This document shows, in pieces, positions 25,447 to 34,330 of a stretch of 64,000 nt of DNA. The stretch is from Bacillota bacterium (GTDB taxonomy: Bacteria; Bacillota_C; Negativicutes; JAEYSJ01): the NCBI GenBank assembly GCA_023434855.1, contig JAEYSJ010000384.1, positions 1 to 64,000 of the forward strand, in the 5' to 3' direction. The notes below the pieces were generated by a model. It made no database searches. It was not told the DNA's origin and worked only from the letters and a program-made list of their open reading frames with translations. The position numbers were made by a program, and so were the translations under genes. Position 1 is the stretch's first letter; every line of letters begins with the position of its first letter.

Positions 25447-25584
25447 TATAATCCTTCCTTCCGTCATTGGCAGTTGATGTATAATTTCGCCTAATAAGGC
25501 GAAATTCCTGTCTCACGGCATAAGAAAAACGCCCAGCGTCTTTAAATATTCATTAGGCAACCACAATATTGTTAAAAACATGTC

Positions 25585-25687
25585 TAACCGCCAAGAACGC
25601 AAAGGTCGCCAAGAAAAGCATTGGATTATAAATTCTGATCCAGAAATATAAAAATTCCCTTGGCGTTCTTGGCGTCCTTGGCGGTTA
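25585..25687. repeat. palindromic element of 9-nt CGCCAAG units, copy 2
   Basis: Left arm 25585-25614 with units CCGCCAAGA, ACGCAAAGG, TCGCCAAGA. Right arm 25658-25687 is the inverted form with units ending in GGCGGTTA. The central 43 bases are A/T-rich and differ from copy 1. It lies between the Spo0B-like gene and rpmA. Confidence 0.85.
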
Positions 25688-25717
25688 ATCGTTTTCTCTG
25701 GCGGCCTCAAAAATATT

Positions 25718-25751
25718 AAATAAACCTGCGGTGCAAGCCGCAGGTTTATTT
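25718..25751 (-). terminator. terminator after rpmA
   Basis: AAATAAACCTGCGG pairs perfectly with CCGCAGGTTTATTT across a six-base loop. On the minus strand it follows the rpmA stop by 16 bases and closes the rplU-prp-rpmA operon. Confidence 0.8.
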
Positions 25752-25767
25752 AAAAAATCCTTTTATG

Positions 25768-26058
25768 TTACATTGCCTCTTCAGCTGCATACACGCTTAC
25801 TTGCCTGTCATAACGGCCTTTACGCTCAAAGGAAACGCGCCCGGCAACTTTAGCGTACAAGGTATCATCCTTGCCAATACCTACATTTTGCCCGGGATGG
25901 AAATGGGTTCCTCTCTGGCGGACTAATATACTGCCGGCCGTTACCACTTCTCCTGCATGGCGTTTTACGCCAAGGCGTTTAGCTTCACTATCACGACCGT
26001 TACGTGAACTACCTACCCCTTTTTTATGCGCAAATAACTGTAAGTCAAATTTAAACAT
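25768..26058 (-). CDS. rpmA: 50S ribosomal protein L27 with cleavable N-terminus
   Basis: L27 reaches the peptidyl transferase centre with its N-terminus. The sequence starts [18 protein letters not shown]; in Firmicutes such a nine-residue extension ending in F is removed by the protease Prp so that the mature protein starts AHKKG. Prp is encoded next to it. I start it at ATG 26058, nine bases after GGAGGTG; a GTG at 26070 lies within the spacer. The product is 96 aa. Confidence 0.97.
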   Translation of the reverse strand: MFKFDLQLFAHKKGVGSSRNGRDSEAKRLGVKRHAGEVVTAGSILVRQRGTHFHPGQNVGIGKDDTLYAKVAGRVSFERKGRYDRQVSVYAAEEAM

Positions 26059-26066
26059 CTCGTGAT

Positions 26067-26387
26067 TCACCTCCTGTGCTCAAAAATACGAACACTTTTC
26101 GGATTTATTTGGACGATTTCTTTTAACCCAAGCAACATTGTTTCTAAAACGGCACCTGTTAAATCATCAGGCGCGCTGTCAAGTTCAACCTTAAGTTTGC
26201 CACTGGCAATATCAAGGTGAACACTGCGTCCCAGATGCCTTTCCAGTCCTAACACCGCAGTCTGTGCCAAAACGGATACGGCAGCACAGACAATATCCTG
26301 TCCGTGGGGTGCGGTATTAGCATGACCGGTAACGCTGAATCCTGTTATGGCATTGGATGAGTTTCTGTAAATCTCTATTCTGACCAT
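26067..26387 (-). CDS. prp: ribosomal-processing cysteine protease Prp
   Basis: Cleaves the N-terminal extension of L27 (known in Staphylococcus; formerly YsxB). The catalytic pair is His22 ([10 protein letters not shown]) and Cys34 (DIVCAAVS). The length of 106 aa is standard. It lies in the conserved order rplU-prp-rpmA; start ATG 26387 is only two bases after the rplU stop, so translation is probably coupled. Confidence 0.95.
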   Translation of the reverse strand: MVRIEIYRNSSNAITGFSVTGHANTAPHGQDIVCAAVSVLAQTAVLGLERHLGRSVHLDIASGKLKVELDSAPDDLTGAVLETMLLGLKEIVQINPKSVRIFEHRR

Positions 26388-26389
26388 TT

Positions 26390-26701
26390 TTAGGCATAGA
26401 TCTTTTCAATAACAACTTTAGTATACGGCTGACGATGGCCTTGGCGTCTGCGGTAGTTAGATTTGGCTTTATACTTGAATACCAAAATCTTTTTGGCTTT
26501 GTCCTGGGCCACTACCTTGCCAGCTACTTTAGCTCCGGCTACCATGGGCTTGCCAATCATGACCTCGCCGTCTTTTACCACAGTGAGTACCTTGTCAAAC
26601 TCCACGACATCGCCTTCATTGGCATCAAGTTTTTCAACAATAACTACATCGCCTTCAGTAACGCGGTATTGCTTTCCGCCTGTTTGAATAATTGCGTACA
26701 T
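26390..26701 (-). CDS. rplU: 50S ribosomal protein L21
   Basis: Begins [14 protein letters not shown] and ends [21 protein letters not shown], both typical of L21. The length of 103 aa is standard. ATG at 26701 follows GGGAGGTG. It is first in the rplU-prp-rpmA operon. Confidence 0.97.
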   Translation of the reverse strand: MYAIIQTGGKQYRVTEGDVVIVEKLDANEGDVVEFDKVLTVVKDGEVMIGKPMVAGAKVAGKVVAQDKAKKILVFKYKAKSNYRRRQGHRQPYTKVVIEKIYA

Positions 26702-26739
26702 TATTACACCTCCCTGTTTAGATACTCGCCGAATACGGT

Positions 26740-26760
26740 ATATCAGCGGAAAGCTGATAT
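26740..26760 (-). promoter_or_regulatory. leader hairpin before rplU
   Basis: ATATCAGC (26740-26747) pairs with GCTGATAT (26753-26760), about 40 bases before the rplU start. It could be part of an L21 leader that responds to ribosomal protein, as in Bacillus, but I cannot confirm the full L21 leader consensus. Confidence 0.35.
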
Positions 26761-26848
26761 TTTCTCTACCTCTCCGTGCGGTTTGGGAACAAGTAAGCTT
26801 AAATCGCCTACAGCATTAAATTTTAGCATATTGGTAATAGTTTGTCAA

Positions 26849-28297
26849 TTATTGCTTTTCACTTTCAGACAAAATCGAAAACACCTCATCATGCATGGTT
26901 GGTACCGCTTCGACTGTCAGTGTCTGCGACAATTCCTGACCCAAGCGAACTAAGTCCGCCCGTTCAAGGGCTTTAATCACCCGCGGATGAGCTTGAATAA
27001 CAAGACGGCCTTGCGTTCTTCGTTGTGAGCTAATTCTTCTGAGTTCACGTTTAATATTAATGACTACCGTTTCCGGCGAGTAAACACGGCCACGCCCCTC
27101 ACAACAGGGACACTGGCTGTAAAGCATGCCATCAAGGTTTTGTCTTGCTTTTTTACGGGTCATTTCCACCAGCCCCAGGCCGGTGAGTCCCAACACGTTA
27201 GTCTTGGTACGGTCCTGTTTCAACTTTTCTACCAAAGCCTCAAGAACAGCTTGTTTATGTTCTTCTTTATCCATATCAATCAAGTCAATGATAATGATGC
27301 CGCCAATATCTCTAAGACGTATTTGCCGGGCAATTTCCGCCGTTGCTTCCAAATTAGTCTGAAAGACGGTATCTGCCAGATTAGTGCAACCGACAAATTT
27401 GCCTGTGTTAACATCAATAACAGTGAGCGCTTCAGTTTTATCAATTACTATATAACCGCCACACTTAAGTTCAACAATCCGTTGCCCTAACTTATTAAAT
27501 TCACTATCAAGCCCATAATGCGTAAAAATATCATCAGCACCTTGATATAGACTAATTTTCGGCACCAATTCCGGCGAACTATAATTCAGCAAATCGCATA
27601 CCCGTCCGTAGGCTTCACGGCTATCAAGGATAAATTCTTCCACATCAGCCGTCAAATAGTCTCGCACAAGCCGTATGACTAAATCAACATCACGGTACAA
27701 CAAAGTCGGAGCATGAACTAATTTATTTCTGGCCACTAAAGAATTCCATAGACTATGTAGATAATCTATATCTTTTTGTAAATCTTCTTCGCTTTTTCCT
27801 TCAGCCATCGTACGGACAATAACACCCATGCCGGCCGGCCGGACTTTATTGGCTAGTTCTTTTAAGCGATCCCGTTCCATTTCGCATAAAATCCGCCGCG
27901 ACATGCCAACATATTCTACGGTAGGCATAAGTACGACATATCTTCCCGGCAATGTCAAATGAGTAGTGGCCCTGGGCCCCTTTGTACCAATAGCGTCTTT
28001 TACAATTTGAATTATTATATCTTGTCCCGCCGTTAATGTCATACCAGTTCTGGTTGCCTCGGCAGGCATGCCTGGATGCACCTCGCCAATATATAAAAAA
28101 GCATTCTTCTCTCTGTCAATATCCACAAACGCGGCCTGCATGCCTGGCAAAACATTTTTTACCTTACCCTTATATATATTGCCAACGATATGTCCTCTTT
28201 CCGCCCGTTCCACCGACACTTCCATTAGCTCGCCATCTTCTATCAAAGCCATCCGGGTTTCTTCCGGCATAGTGGCGACAATAATTTTTTGGGACAT
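26849..28297 (-). CDS. rng: ribonuclease G (RNase E/G family)
   Basis: Endoribonuclease for 5S/16S rRNA and mRNA processing. An S1 domain (about 38-120) is followed by the catalytic core with LTVIDVNTGKF and IIIIDLIDM supplying the metal-binding aspartates. The Zn-link is CPCCEGRGR near residue 402. The 482-aa size fits RNase G. ATG at 28297 follows GGAGGGGGG. It lies downstream of the TIGR03960/TIGR03936 genes, an arrangement common in Clostridia and Negativicutes. Confidence 0.95.
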   Translation of the reverse strand: MSQKIIVATMPEETRMALIEDGELMEVSVERAERGHIVGNIYKGKVKNVLPGMQAAFVDIDREKNAFLYIGEVHPGMPAEATRTGMTLTAGQDIIIQIVKDAIGTKGPRATTHLTLPGRYVVLMPTVEYVGMSRRILCEMERDRLKELANKVRPAGMGVIVRTMAEGKSEEDLQKDIDYLHSLWNSLVARNKLVHAPTLLYRDVDLVIRLVRDYLTADVEEFILDSREAYGRVCDLLNYSSPELVPKISLYQGADDIFTHYGLDSEFNKLGQRIVELKCGGYIVIDKTEALTVIDVNTGKFVGCTNLADTVFQTNLEATAEIARQIRLRDIGGIIIIDLIDMDKEEHKQAVLEALVEKLKQDRTKTNVLGLTGLGLVEMTRKKARQNLDGMLYSQCPCCEGRGRVYSPETVVINIKRELRRISSQRRTQGRLVIQAHPRVIKALERADLVRLGQELSQTLTVEAVPTMHDEVFSILSESEKQ

Positions 28298-28388
28298 AAG
28301 CCCCCCTCCTACTCATGCATTCGAAATTAAACATTGAAAACTTGGCATGAAACACCTTACGCACAACCAAGATGTTGCCGTGAATCCA

Positions 28389-29087
28389 TTATAGTTCGAG
28401 CGGTGATAGTCGCAAGTTTTTATCAGTCACATACAGCCCGGTGCGATGAATTAGTGCCGCGTTTTTATCCACCGGCAAACCATACAGGTTGACAAGTGCC
28501 GTCAATACTTCACCAGGTTTTACACTGCCTGTAGGCGTAACCCTGATAGCCAGCTTAAGTTCCAGCATCTCCTGGGCCCTGATTATTTCAGCATTACTAA
28601 AAATATATTGCTTGATATTAATTTCCCGCTTACCTTTAGGCGATTCTTTTGTATATAAAACCTCTGAAGCAGCATTGAACAGTCTAATGCAATCTTCTAT
28701 TTTAGCAAAATCATTGCCAGGCAGAATAGGTGCAGTTACTTTATATTCCGCCATATTTACTACCGCCATTAATGCCGGACTACGGTCAGGCATATATTGG
28801 GCGCGTTTAATGAGGATGCCCTGTGGCAAACTGGCAGACAGCCTGTTTTGCAAAACAGCTGCGCCAATTTCGCCAGTCAGCTCAACATCCAGATATTCGG
28901 CCTCACTGGTCACGCCTACCGCAAGAGCGGAAGCAAAGGCAAGTTTCATATGAGGATTAAAGCCTTCTGAATACATGGCAGGCAGCTTGGCCCGCCGTAT
29001 TGCCCGTTCCAGGGCACCGGCATAATCCAGATGCGAGATATAGCGAATCTCTTCTCCTTTGGTTATTTCTAAGCGTAATTTGGCCAT
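28389..29087 (-). CDS. TIGR03936 radical-SAM-linked protein (DUF2344)
   Basis: A 232-aa protein with family features such as RYISHLDYAGALERAIRRA and YSEGFNPHMKLAFASAL. It occurs next to, or fused with, a TIGR03960 radical SAM protein. The function is unknown; a role in tRNA or protein modification has been suggested because of the rng/rplU context. Its ATG shares the last base of the TIGR03960 stop codon, so the two are coupled. Confidence 0.93.
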   Translation of the reverse strand: MAKLRLEITKGEEIRYISHLDYAGALERAIRRAKLPAMYSEGFNPHMKLAFASALAVGVTSEAEYLDVELTGEIGAAVLQNRLSASLPQGILIKRAQYMPDRSPALMAVVNMAEYKVTAPILPGNDFAKIEDCIRLFNAASEVLYTKESPKGKREINIKQYIFSNAEIIRAQEMLELKLAIRVTPTGSVKPGEVLTALVNLYGLPVDKNAALIHRTGLYVTDKNLRLSPLEL

Positions 29088-30940
29088 TAGGCTTTATTCC
29101 CCCAATCAAGTACCTCTACACCAAGCCCCTGACAAACACCACAACCATGGCAGGCTTCCCGCCGGCAATCATGGGTAGGTTTTTCGATAACGGCCTGTTG
29201 GTACTCCCGCACCAGAAACGTTTTAGTAACACCTGAACTTAAATGTTCCCACGGCAAAACTTCATCTTGCTTGCGTTCCCGGCCGGCATAAAAATATGGT
29301 TCTAGTCCGGTTGTTTTAAAGGCTTCCAGCCACACATCATACTTGAAGTATTCTGACCATCCGTCAAACTTGGCCCCATTTTTCCATGCTTCTAAGATCA
29401 CTTGTGAGAGCCTGCGGTCACCGCGGGAAAATACTCCTTCCAGCACACTGGTATGAGCATCGTGCCAGTTAAATGAAATATCGCGGCTTTTAAATAACGA
29501 TTTTAACAGTTTTTGTTTCTCTTCTATCTGTTCCACGGAGTTTTGTCCGAACCATTGAAAAGGGGTATGCGGTTTCGGTACAAACGAAGATACGCTTACG
29601 GTTACTTTGGCACCCCGACGGCCTTTGATTCCTCTGTATAATTCAAGCACCCGGTGTGCCATGTCGGCAATGCCTGCAACGTCTTCCTCAGTTTCCGTAG
29701 GCAATCCAATCATAAAATACAACTTCACTGTCGACCAGCCTGCCCGGAAAGCTGCACTTACCGCTTCCTCCAAGTCTTCTTGGGTTACTCCCTTATTAAT
29801 TACGTTGCGCATACGCTGTGTCCCCGCTTCCGGTGCAAAGGTCAGCCCGCTTTTGCGAACTTGCTGCACTTCTTTGGCCAACTGAATGGAAAAACTGTCA
29901 ATCCTGAGGGACGGCAAGGACACACTAACGCCCTGATCTTTAAACCTAGTGATTAATGCCTCAACAAGGCCGTGAAGACAGGAATAGTCGGCCGAACTTA
30001 GCGAGGTAAGGGACATTTCATTATAGCCGGTATTATCAACAAGCTGTTGAGCAAGCTCTAACAAAGTTTCCAGGCGGCGTTCCCGTACCGGTCGGTACAG
30101 CACCCCTGCCTGGCAGAAACGACAGCCGCGGGTGCAGCCACGGAATAACTCAAGCATGATCCGGTCATGAACAATATCCAAATATGGCACTACCGGTTTG
30201 GTCGCGTAACCAACATTGTCAAGGTCCTTAACAAGCCGTTTGGTAATAACAGGCTTAGCCTCCGCACAGTTAGGTGTTATCCCGGCCACCGTTCCATCTT
30301 CATTATAAGCCACATCATAGAAAGCCGGTACATAAATACCTTCCAATTGAGCAACTTTCTTTAAGAAACCGATACGCCCCTCAGGTTTTCCGGCTTTTTT
30401 CCAGTCAGCTAAAACAGATACTACTTCCTCAATAACTTCTTCCCCTTCACCTAGAATAAAAAAATCAAAGAAATCGGCGACCGGCTCAGCATTGTAAGCA
30501 CATGGACCTCCCCCTGCAACAAACGGGTGCTGTCCGTTGCGCTCTGCCGCCGACAGTGGTATCCTGGCTAAATCCAGCATATTGATCACATTGGTGTAGC
30601 TCATCTCGTACTGCAGGGAGAAGCCTACCAGGTCAAAATCAGCTACCGGCTTAAAACTCTCCAGAGTATATAACGGGATATGATGCTTTCGCATATCCTC
30701 CTCCATGTCCACCCACGGAGCATAGACCCGTTCAGCGGCAGTATCTGTACGGTCATTCAATATCTGGTATAGGATTTTTAGACCGAGATTAGACATACCA
30801 ACCTCGTATACATCAGGCAGTGCCAGGGCAACCGTCACTACTACCTTTGAATGGTCCTTGGCTACACTATTCCACTCATGACCTGTATAACGGCCAGGCT
30901 TAATCACCTGGCTTAAAATAGCGGGATCTGACGTGATCAT
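29087..30940 (-). CDS. TIGR03960 B12-binding-type radical SAM protein
   Basis: A 617-aa radical SAM enzyme. The N-terminal Rossmann-like part resembles B12-binding domains. The cluster motif is CTRGCRFCQAG (about residues 268-278, CxxxCxxC). Downstream are LTSLSSADYSC and SLRIDSFS. The C-terminus has a cysteine-rich tail (CRREACHGCGVC) that may hold another Fe-S cluster. The substrate is unknown. ATG at 30940 follows TTGGAGG. It forms one unit with the DUF2344 partner gene. Confidence 0.94.
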   Translation of the reverse strand: MITSDPAILSQVIKPGRYTGHEWNSVAKDHSKVVVTVALALPDVYEVGMSNLGLKILYQILNDRTDTAAERVYAPWVDMEEDMRKHHIPLYTLESFKPVADFDLVGFSLQYEMSYTNVINMLDLARIPLSAAERNGQHPFVAGGGPCAYNAEPVADFFDFFILGEGEEVIEEVVSVLADWKKAGKPEGRIGFLKKVAQLEGIYVPAFYDVAYNEDGTVAGITPNCAEAKPVITKRLVKDLDNVGYATKPVVPYLDIVHDRIMLELFRGCTRGCRFCQAGVLYRPVRERRLETLLELAQQLVDNTGYNEMSLTSLSSADYSCLHGLVEALITRFKDQGVSVSLPSLRIDSFSIQLAKEVQQVRKSGLTFAPEAGTQRMRNVINKGVTQEDLEEAVSAAFRAGWSTVKLYFMIGLPTETEEDVAGIADMAHRVLELYRGIKGRRGAKVTVSVSSFVPKPHTPFQWFGQNSVEQIEEKQKLLKSLFKSRDISFNWHDAHTSVLEGVFSRGDRRLSQVILEAWKNGAKFDGWSEYFKYDVWLEAFKTTGLEPYFYAGRERKQDEVLPWEHLSSGVTKTFLVREYQQAVIEKPTHDCRREACHGCGVCQGLGVEVLDWGNKA

Positions 30941-30972
30941 GGATAACCTCCAAAAGCTTTATGTAATTTAAG

Positions 30973-31002
30973 GACTCCCGCTTCATAATGGGAGTTTTAT
31001 TT
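30973..31002 (+). terminator. hairpin upstream of the TIGR03960 gene
   Basis: ACTCCC pairs with GGGAGT across a 10-base loop, with TTTTATTTTT following on the plus strand. No plus-strand gene ends here; on the minus strand it could be a leader hairpin or a weak end for spoIVFB. Confidence 0.4.
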
Positions 31003-31085
31003 TTCACAATAACAACCTCTTATATTGTGCCCAATAAATAGTCCAGATTTTACCCTACTTTCTACATAATAAAAAAAAATCCTGC

Positions 31086-31961
31086 CTATTGCAGAAATTC
31101 GCCTATTTCGGCATACATCCCCTGAGAAGGCAAGGCTTCCCACAGTTCTGTTTCAGTTAATGAGCCCCGAATACGCAAAGCTTCATCTACCACCAAAATA
31201 ACATAATATTTATCTGGTTCAAGTAAGCAAATGAGTTCTTTAACAGGTGTCGTGGCAATTATTGCAAAATGACTGGCTGGCATCAGTCCCCGCGCCTTAA
31301 GCTCAGCCTTTTTATTAGCAAGAATTCGCATAGTACGAAAACCAGCCATCCTGCTTTCGGCTTTAGACGCCACATAAAGAATTGTAGCAGCAACTATAAA
31401 AGTCAGATTAATAGTGCTGAATTGTATATAATTATGAATTACCACCAATATTAGTAATAGACTAATACATTTACTTAATCTCACTACAATCCAGGTAGCA
31501 CGCCCATACCCCAGTGACAAAGCAAGCCATGCCCGCAGCATCCGGCCACCATCCAGCGGTAATCCAGGTGCCAGATTAAATACCGCTAACATTATGTTAA
31601 TATTATAAAAAAACAACAGTAATTCTTCCATCCCTAACTTGTATGATACGCCTAAATACGAAGCAGCCGCCAGAACCATGCTAGCTACTGGTCCGGCAGC
31701 TGCTATCATCATTTCATTTTTGGCTCCTACCTCTCCCAGTCGTTCAATGCGGGCTACCCCGCCAAAGGGCAGGAGCTCAATTTCACGGACTTTAAAACCT
31801 AACGCTCTGGCAACGGCAGCATGTGCCAATTCATGCCACAATATCGCGCTAAAAACGATTAAGATTTTAACACTCATCCCCGCAAGGGAAAATAATACAA
31901 TTAAAACGAGAAACCAACTATTTAACACTAACTGTGCACCGGCGATTTTGCAAACCCGCAA
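31086..31961 (-). CDS. spoIVFB: SpoIVFB, intramembrane metalloprotease (M50)
   Basis: Site-2-type protease that cleaves pro-sigma-K in the mother cell. Zinc ligands are His43, Glu44 and His47 (WHELAH) and Asp137 (LPLDGGR), the same positions as in Bacillus SpoIVFB. About six membrane segments cover residues 10-205. A C-terminal CBS-like region (about 225-291) is thought to sense ATP in the family. The start is TTG at 31961, four bases after the spoIVFA stop. The length of 291 aa is typical. Confidence 0.94.
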   Translation of the reverse strand: MRVCKIAGAQLVLNSWFLVLIVLFSLAGMSVKILIVFSAILWHELAHAAVARALGFKVREIELLPFGGVARIERLGEVGAKNEMMIAAAGPVASMVLAAASYLGVSYKLGMEELLLFFYNINIMLAVFNLAPGLPLDGGRMLRAWLALSLGYGRATWIVVRLSKCISLLLILVVIHNYIQFSTINLTFIVAATILYVASKAESRMAGFRTMRILANKKAELKARGLMPASHFAIIATTPVKELICLLEPDKYYVILVVDEALRIRGSLTETELWEALPSQGMYAEIGEFLQ

Positions 31962-31965
31962 AGCT

Positions 31966-32694
31966 TCACTTCCCTTCTTCAGCAGGAAACTCGCCTTTCA
32001 ACCTGGTCATAGGATCAATAGGTTTGCCATTTTCTCTTATTTCAAAATATAACATTGGCGTATTCGTTATACCGCTTTTACCTGTTCGCGCGACCACTTG
32101 CCCCTGACTTACAGTATCTCCTTCTTTGACAAGGACCTCGCTTAAATGGCCATACACTGTTTCAATATCCTTACTATGTTCAACTATCAGCGTTTTACCA
32201 TAATGCGCACTATCAGTGACAGCTTTTACTTGGCCGGCAGCAGTCACACGAACATTAGTGCCTACTGCGGCTTCAATGTCAATACCGTCATGCATCATTT
32301 CCTGTTTCAAAACCGGATGTGTTCGCCACCCAAAAGGAGACAAAATCTTTCCATTTACCGGTTTGTTCATGTACATTAACGGATCGGCAGGCTTAGACAT
32401 TGCAGTCTGTACCTTTTTTAATACAGATGAATCAATGTTACGCGGGGTATATTTTATTACCTGCTCAGCTGCATAATTCCAATCAGTTTCAGTTGTCAAT
32501 ATATAATGAACACCATCGTCTACGGCACGTCCCAGGCTTGATTCAGTAATATGCAGTCCATAAAATATAGCAAAAATGCAAACTGCTGCTATTGTTTTTT
32601 TTAGCCAGCAATAATCTATTTCGTCCTCCCGGTACTGCCAGAGACAGTCTCTGCTGTCCCCGCGGCTGCTCCATTTGTTCCAAAGCTTTGTCAT
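31966..32694 (-). CDS. spoIVFA: SpoIVFA-like protein with degenerate M23 domain
   Basis: Partner of SpoIVFB; in Bacillus SpoIVFA anchors and inhibits the protease until the SpoIVB signal arrives. One membrane segment (about residues 33-51) precedes a LytM/M23-type domain (about 115-225). HxxxD is kept (MHDGID), but the HxH motif is replaced by PMLYF, so the domain is probably not an active endopeptidase, as in Bacillus. I start it at ATG 32694 with GGGGGTGA upstream, giving 242 aa. A sigma-E-like promoter lies just upstream. Confidence 0.9.
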   Translation of the reverse strand: MTKLWNKWSSRGDSRDCLWQYREDEIDYCWLKKTIAAVCIFAIFYGLHITESSLGRAVDDGVHYILTTETDWNYAAEQVIKYTPRNIDSSVLKKVQTAMSKPADPLMYMNKPVNGKILSPFGWRTHPVLKQEMMHDGIDIEAAVGTNVRVTAAGQVKAVTDSAHYGKTLIVEHSKDIETVYGHLSEVLVKEGDTVSQGQVVARTGKSGITNTPMLYFEIRENGKPIDPMTRLKGEFPAEEGK

Positions 32695-32729
32695 ATACTC
32701 ACCCCCCACGCCCCACATCTCTTATTCAA

Positions 32730-32757
32730 TGTATATGACAAAAAAAGGTAAATATGA
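32730..32757 (-). promoter_or_regulatory. candidate sigma-E promoter of the spoIVF operon
   Basis: On the minus strand TCATATT (32757-32751) and CATATACA (32737-32730) are separated by 13 bases. These resemble the sigma-E consensus (kmATATT, 14 bases, CATACAnT), and spoIVF is a sigma-E operon in Bacillus. The spacer is one base short. Confidence 0.5.
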
Positions 32758-32795
32758 AACAAAAAAAAGCGCTATCGGCGCTTTAGGGATACGAC

Positions 32796-32960
32796 TAACC
32801 GCAGAGGTCACAGAGGACACAGAGGGATTTATTATTACTTGTATTCCCTGCTATGTTCCAAACTCATCTATTTCACTTTATCACTGTTAAGTAAATATTT
32901 ATCCTTGCGCGATGTATATCGCGTCGTTCCACTCCGTGTCCTCTGTGTCCTCTGTGGTTC
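32796..32960. repeat. palindromic element of 9-nt CACAGAG units
   Basis: Left arm 32796-32825: TAACCGCAGAGG, TCACAGAGG, ACACAGAGG. Right arm about 32929-32960: inverted units GTGTCCTCT repeated, ending CTGTGGTTC. The arms have the same three-unit 9-nt design as the CGCCAAG elements but a different unit and a loop of about 100 bases. It fills the gap between spoIVFA and rodA; no gene is present in 32760-33040. Confidence 0.85.
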
Positions 32961-33005
32961 AAAAACACTAGCCCAAAACTAATCTATACATTCTGATACT
33001 AGCAC

Positions 33006-33035
33006 AAAATGCACAACCATGAGGGTTGTGCATTT
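33006..33035 (-). terminator. terminator after rodA
   Basis: AAATGCACAACC (33007-33018) pairs perfectly with GGTTGTGCATTT (33024-33035). On the minus strand a short T run follows. It lies just after the rodA stop. Confidence 0.65.
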
Positions 33036-33040
33036 TACGA

Positions 33041-34147
33041 TCAAAATAAGATTTTCTGCCTGCGCATATAAATGTTCAATAAGATTCCGATAGCAACCAT
33101 ATTAGTCGTCAAAGAGCTTACACCATAACTCATTAGCGGCAGAGGTATACCAGTCACCGGCATGATGCCGGCAGTCATGCCTACATTAACAAGCACATGA
33201 AAGGTGAGCATCGAAGTAATTCCCGTGGCTAAAAGCGTTCCAAAGTTGTCTCTGGCTAACCCGGCAATTTTTATCCCTCGATACAATAACACAAAATAAA
33301 GCAGCAGGATGGTTACAGCCCCAATAAATCCTAATTCTTCACCAATAACGGCAAAAATAAAATCAGTATGATTTTCCGGCAGAAAGTTCAGCTGACTTTG
33401 AGTCCCCCCAAATAAACCCTTGCCAAACAGCATTCCGGAACCGATGGCAATTTTGGACTGGATAATGTGATAGCCGGAACCCAAGGGATCAACATTAGGA
33501 TCAATAAATACAGTCAGCCTTTTCTTTTGATAATCCTTTAAAAAATGCCAAAATATCGGCATAAAAGCTGCTGCCGCCCCAAAAATCATCGCAAGATGTT
33601 TTGTACTGATACCGGCCACAAAAATCATACCAAACAAAATTGCTAAAAATACTAAAGAAGTTCCCAAATCAGGCTGTTTCAACACCAGAAGGAACGGAAT
33701 ACCTACATAAATAAATATTGGGATAATATCTTTCAAAGAATTTAATTTGCCTGTTCGCTTGTCAAGCAAGTTAGCTAGCGCAATTATCATTATAAGCTTA
33801 GAGAACTCTGAAGGCTGCAAATTAATTGGACCAATTTGTATCCAGCGCTGCGCTCCCAAAGCAGACTGTCCTACAAACATAACCGCTAAAAGCATAACAA
33901 GATTGATGCCGTACAGCCAATTGGCAACCTTCCCCAAAGATTTGTAGTCAAAATGCAGCATAATAAAGACAATAAAGAGATTAAAAATAGCAAAAATACC
34001 CTGACGCTGCACAAACCAGTAGCGTTCGTCACTTGGAGAATTAACGTGGGTGGCACTGCCAATAATCACCAGACTTATAAGTATGATAGTGGCAGTAACG
34101 ACAATCACAACCAAATCAAGATTTCTCAATAGACGCCGTGTGAGCAT
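33041..34147 (-). CDS. rodA: SEDS peptidoglycan polymerase RodA
   Basis: Polytopic glycosyltransferase that polymerises lipid II during cell elongation, working with PBP2. About ten membrane segments, with SEDS signatures RWIQIGPINLQPSEFSK, KQPDLGTSLVF, ENHTDFIFAVIGEELGF and the terminal VTGIPLPLMSYGVSS. The length of 368 aa is usual for RodA. ATG at 34147. It lies next to minCDE and the mrdA-mreDCB cluster, so the elongation machinery is encoded together. Confidence 0.95.
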   Translation of the reverse strand: MLTRRLLRNLDLVVIVVTATIILISLVIIGSATHVNSPSDERYWFVQRQGIFAIFNLFIVFIMLHFDYKSLGKVANWLYGINLVMLLAVMFVGQSALGAQRWIQIGPINLQPSEFSKLIMIIALANLLDKRTGKLNSLKDIIPIFIYVGIPFLLVLKQPDLGTSLVFLAILFGMIFVAGISTKHLAMIFGAAAAFMPIFWHFLKDYQKKRLTVFIDPNVDPLGSGYHIIQSKIAIGSGMLFGKGLFGGTQSQLNFLPENHTDFIFAVIGEELGFIGAVTILLLYFVLLYRGIKIAGLARDNFGTLLATGITSMLTFHVLVNVGMTAGIMPVTGIPLPLMSYGVSSLTTNMVAIGILLNIYMRRQKILF

Positions 34148-34280
34148 TTTTTACCCTTACCTTCCATAACTAACGACTTGTCTAGTATATTATAATAGTA
34201 TTTCCCGTTTACGTCTAGTAATAGCAGCTGATTAACTCCTTTTAATCAAATCCCGAATTTATTGCGGATACGAGAAGCAG

Positions 34281-34323
34281 AAAAAAACTACGGCATAAAG
34301 GCCTTTCCCCCTGTGCCGCAGTT
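34281..34323 (-). terminator. terminator after minE
   Basis: On the minus strand ACTGCGGCA pairs with TGCCGTAGT (one G-U) and is followed by seven T, eight bases after the minE stop. Confidence 0.8.
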
Positions 34324-34330
34324 GTAGCTG

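Noticed and set aside
31966..32694. SpoIVFA-like protein as an active M23 endopeptidase
   Set aside because: The HxH zinc motif is replaced by M-L-Y, so the domain is probably structural or inhibitory.
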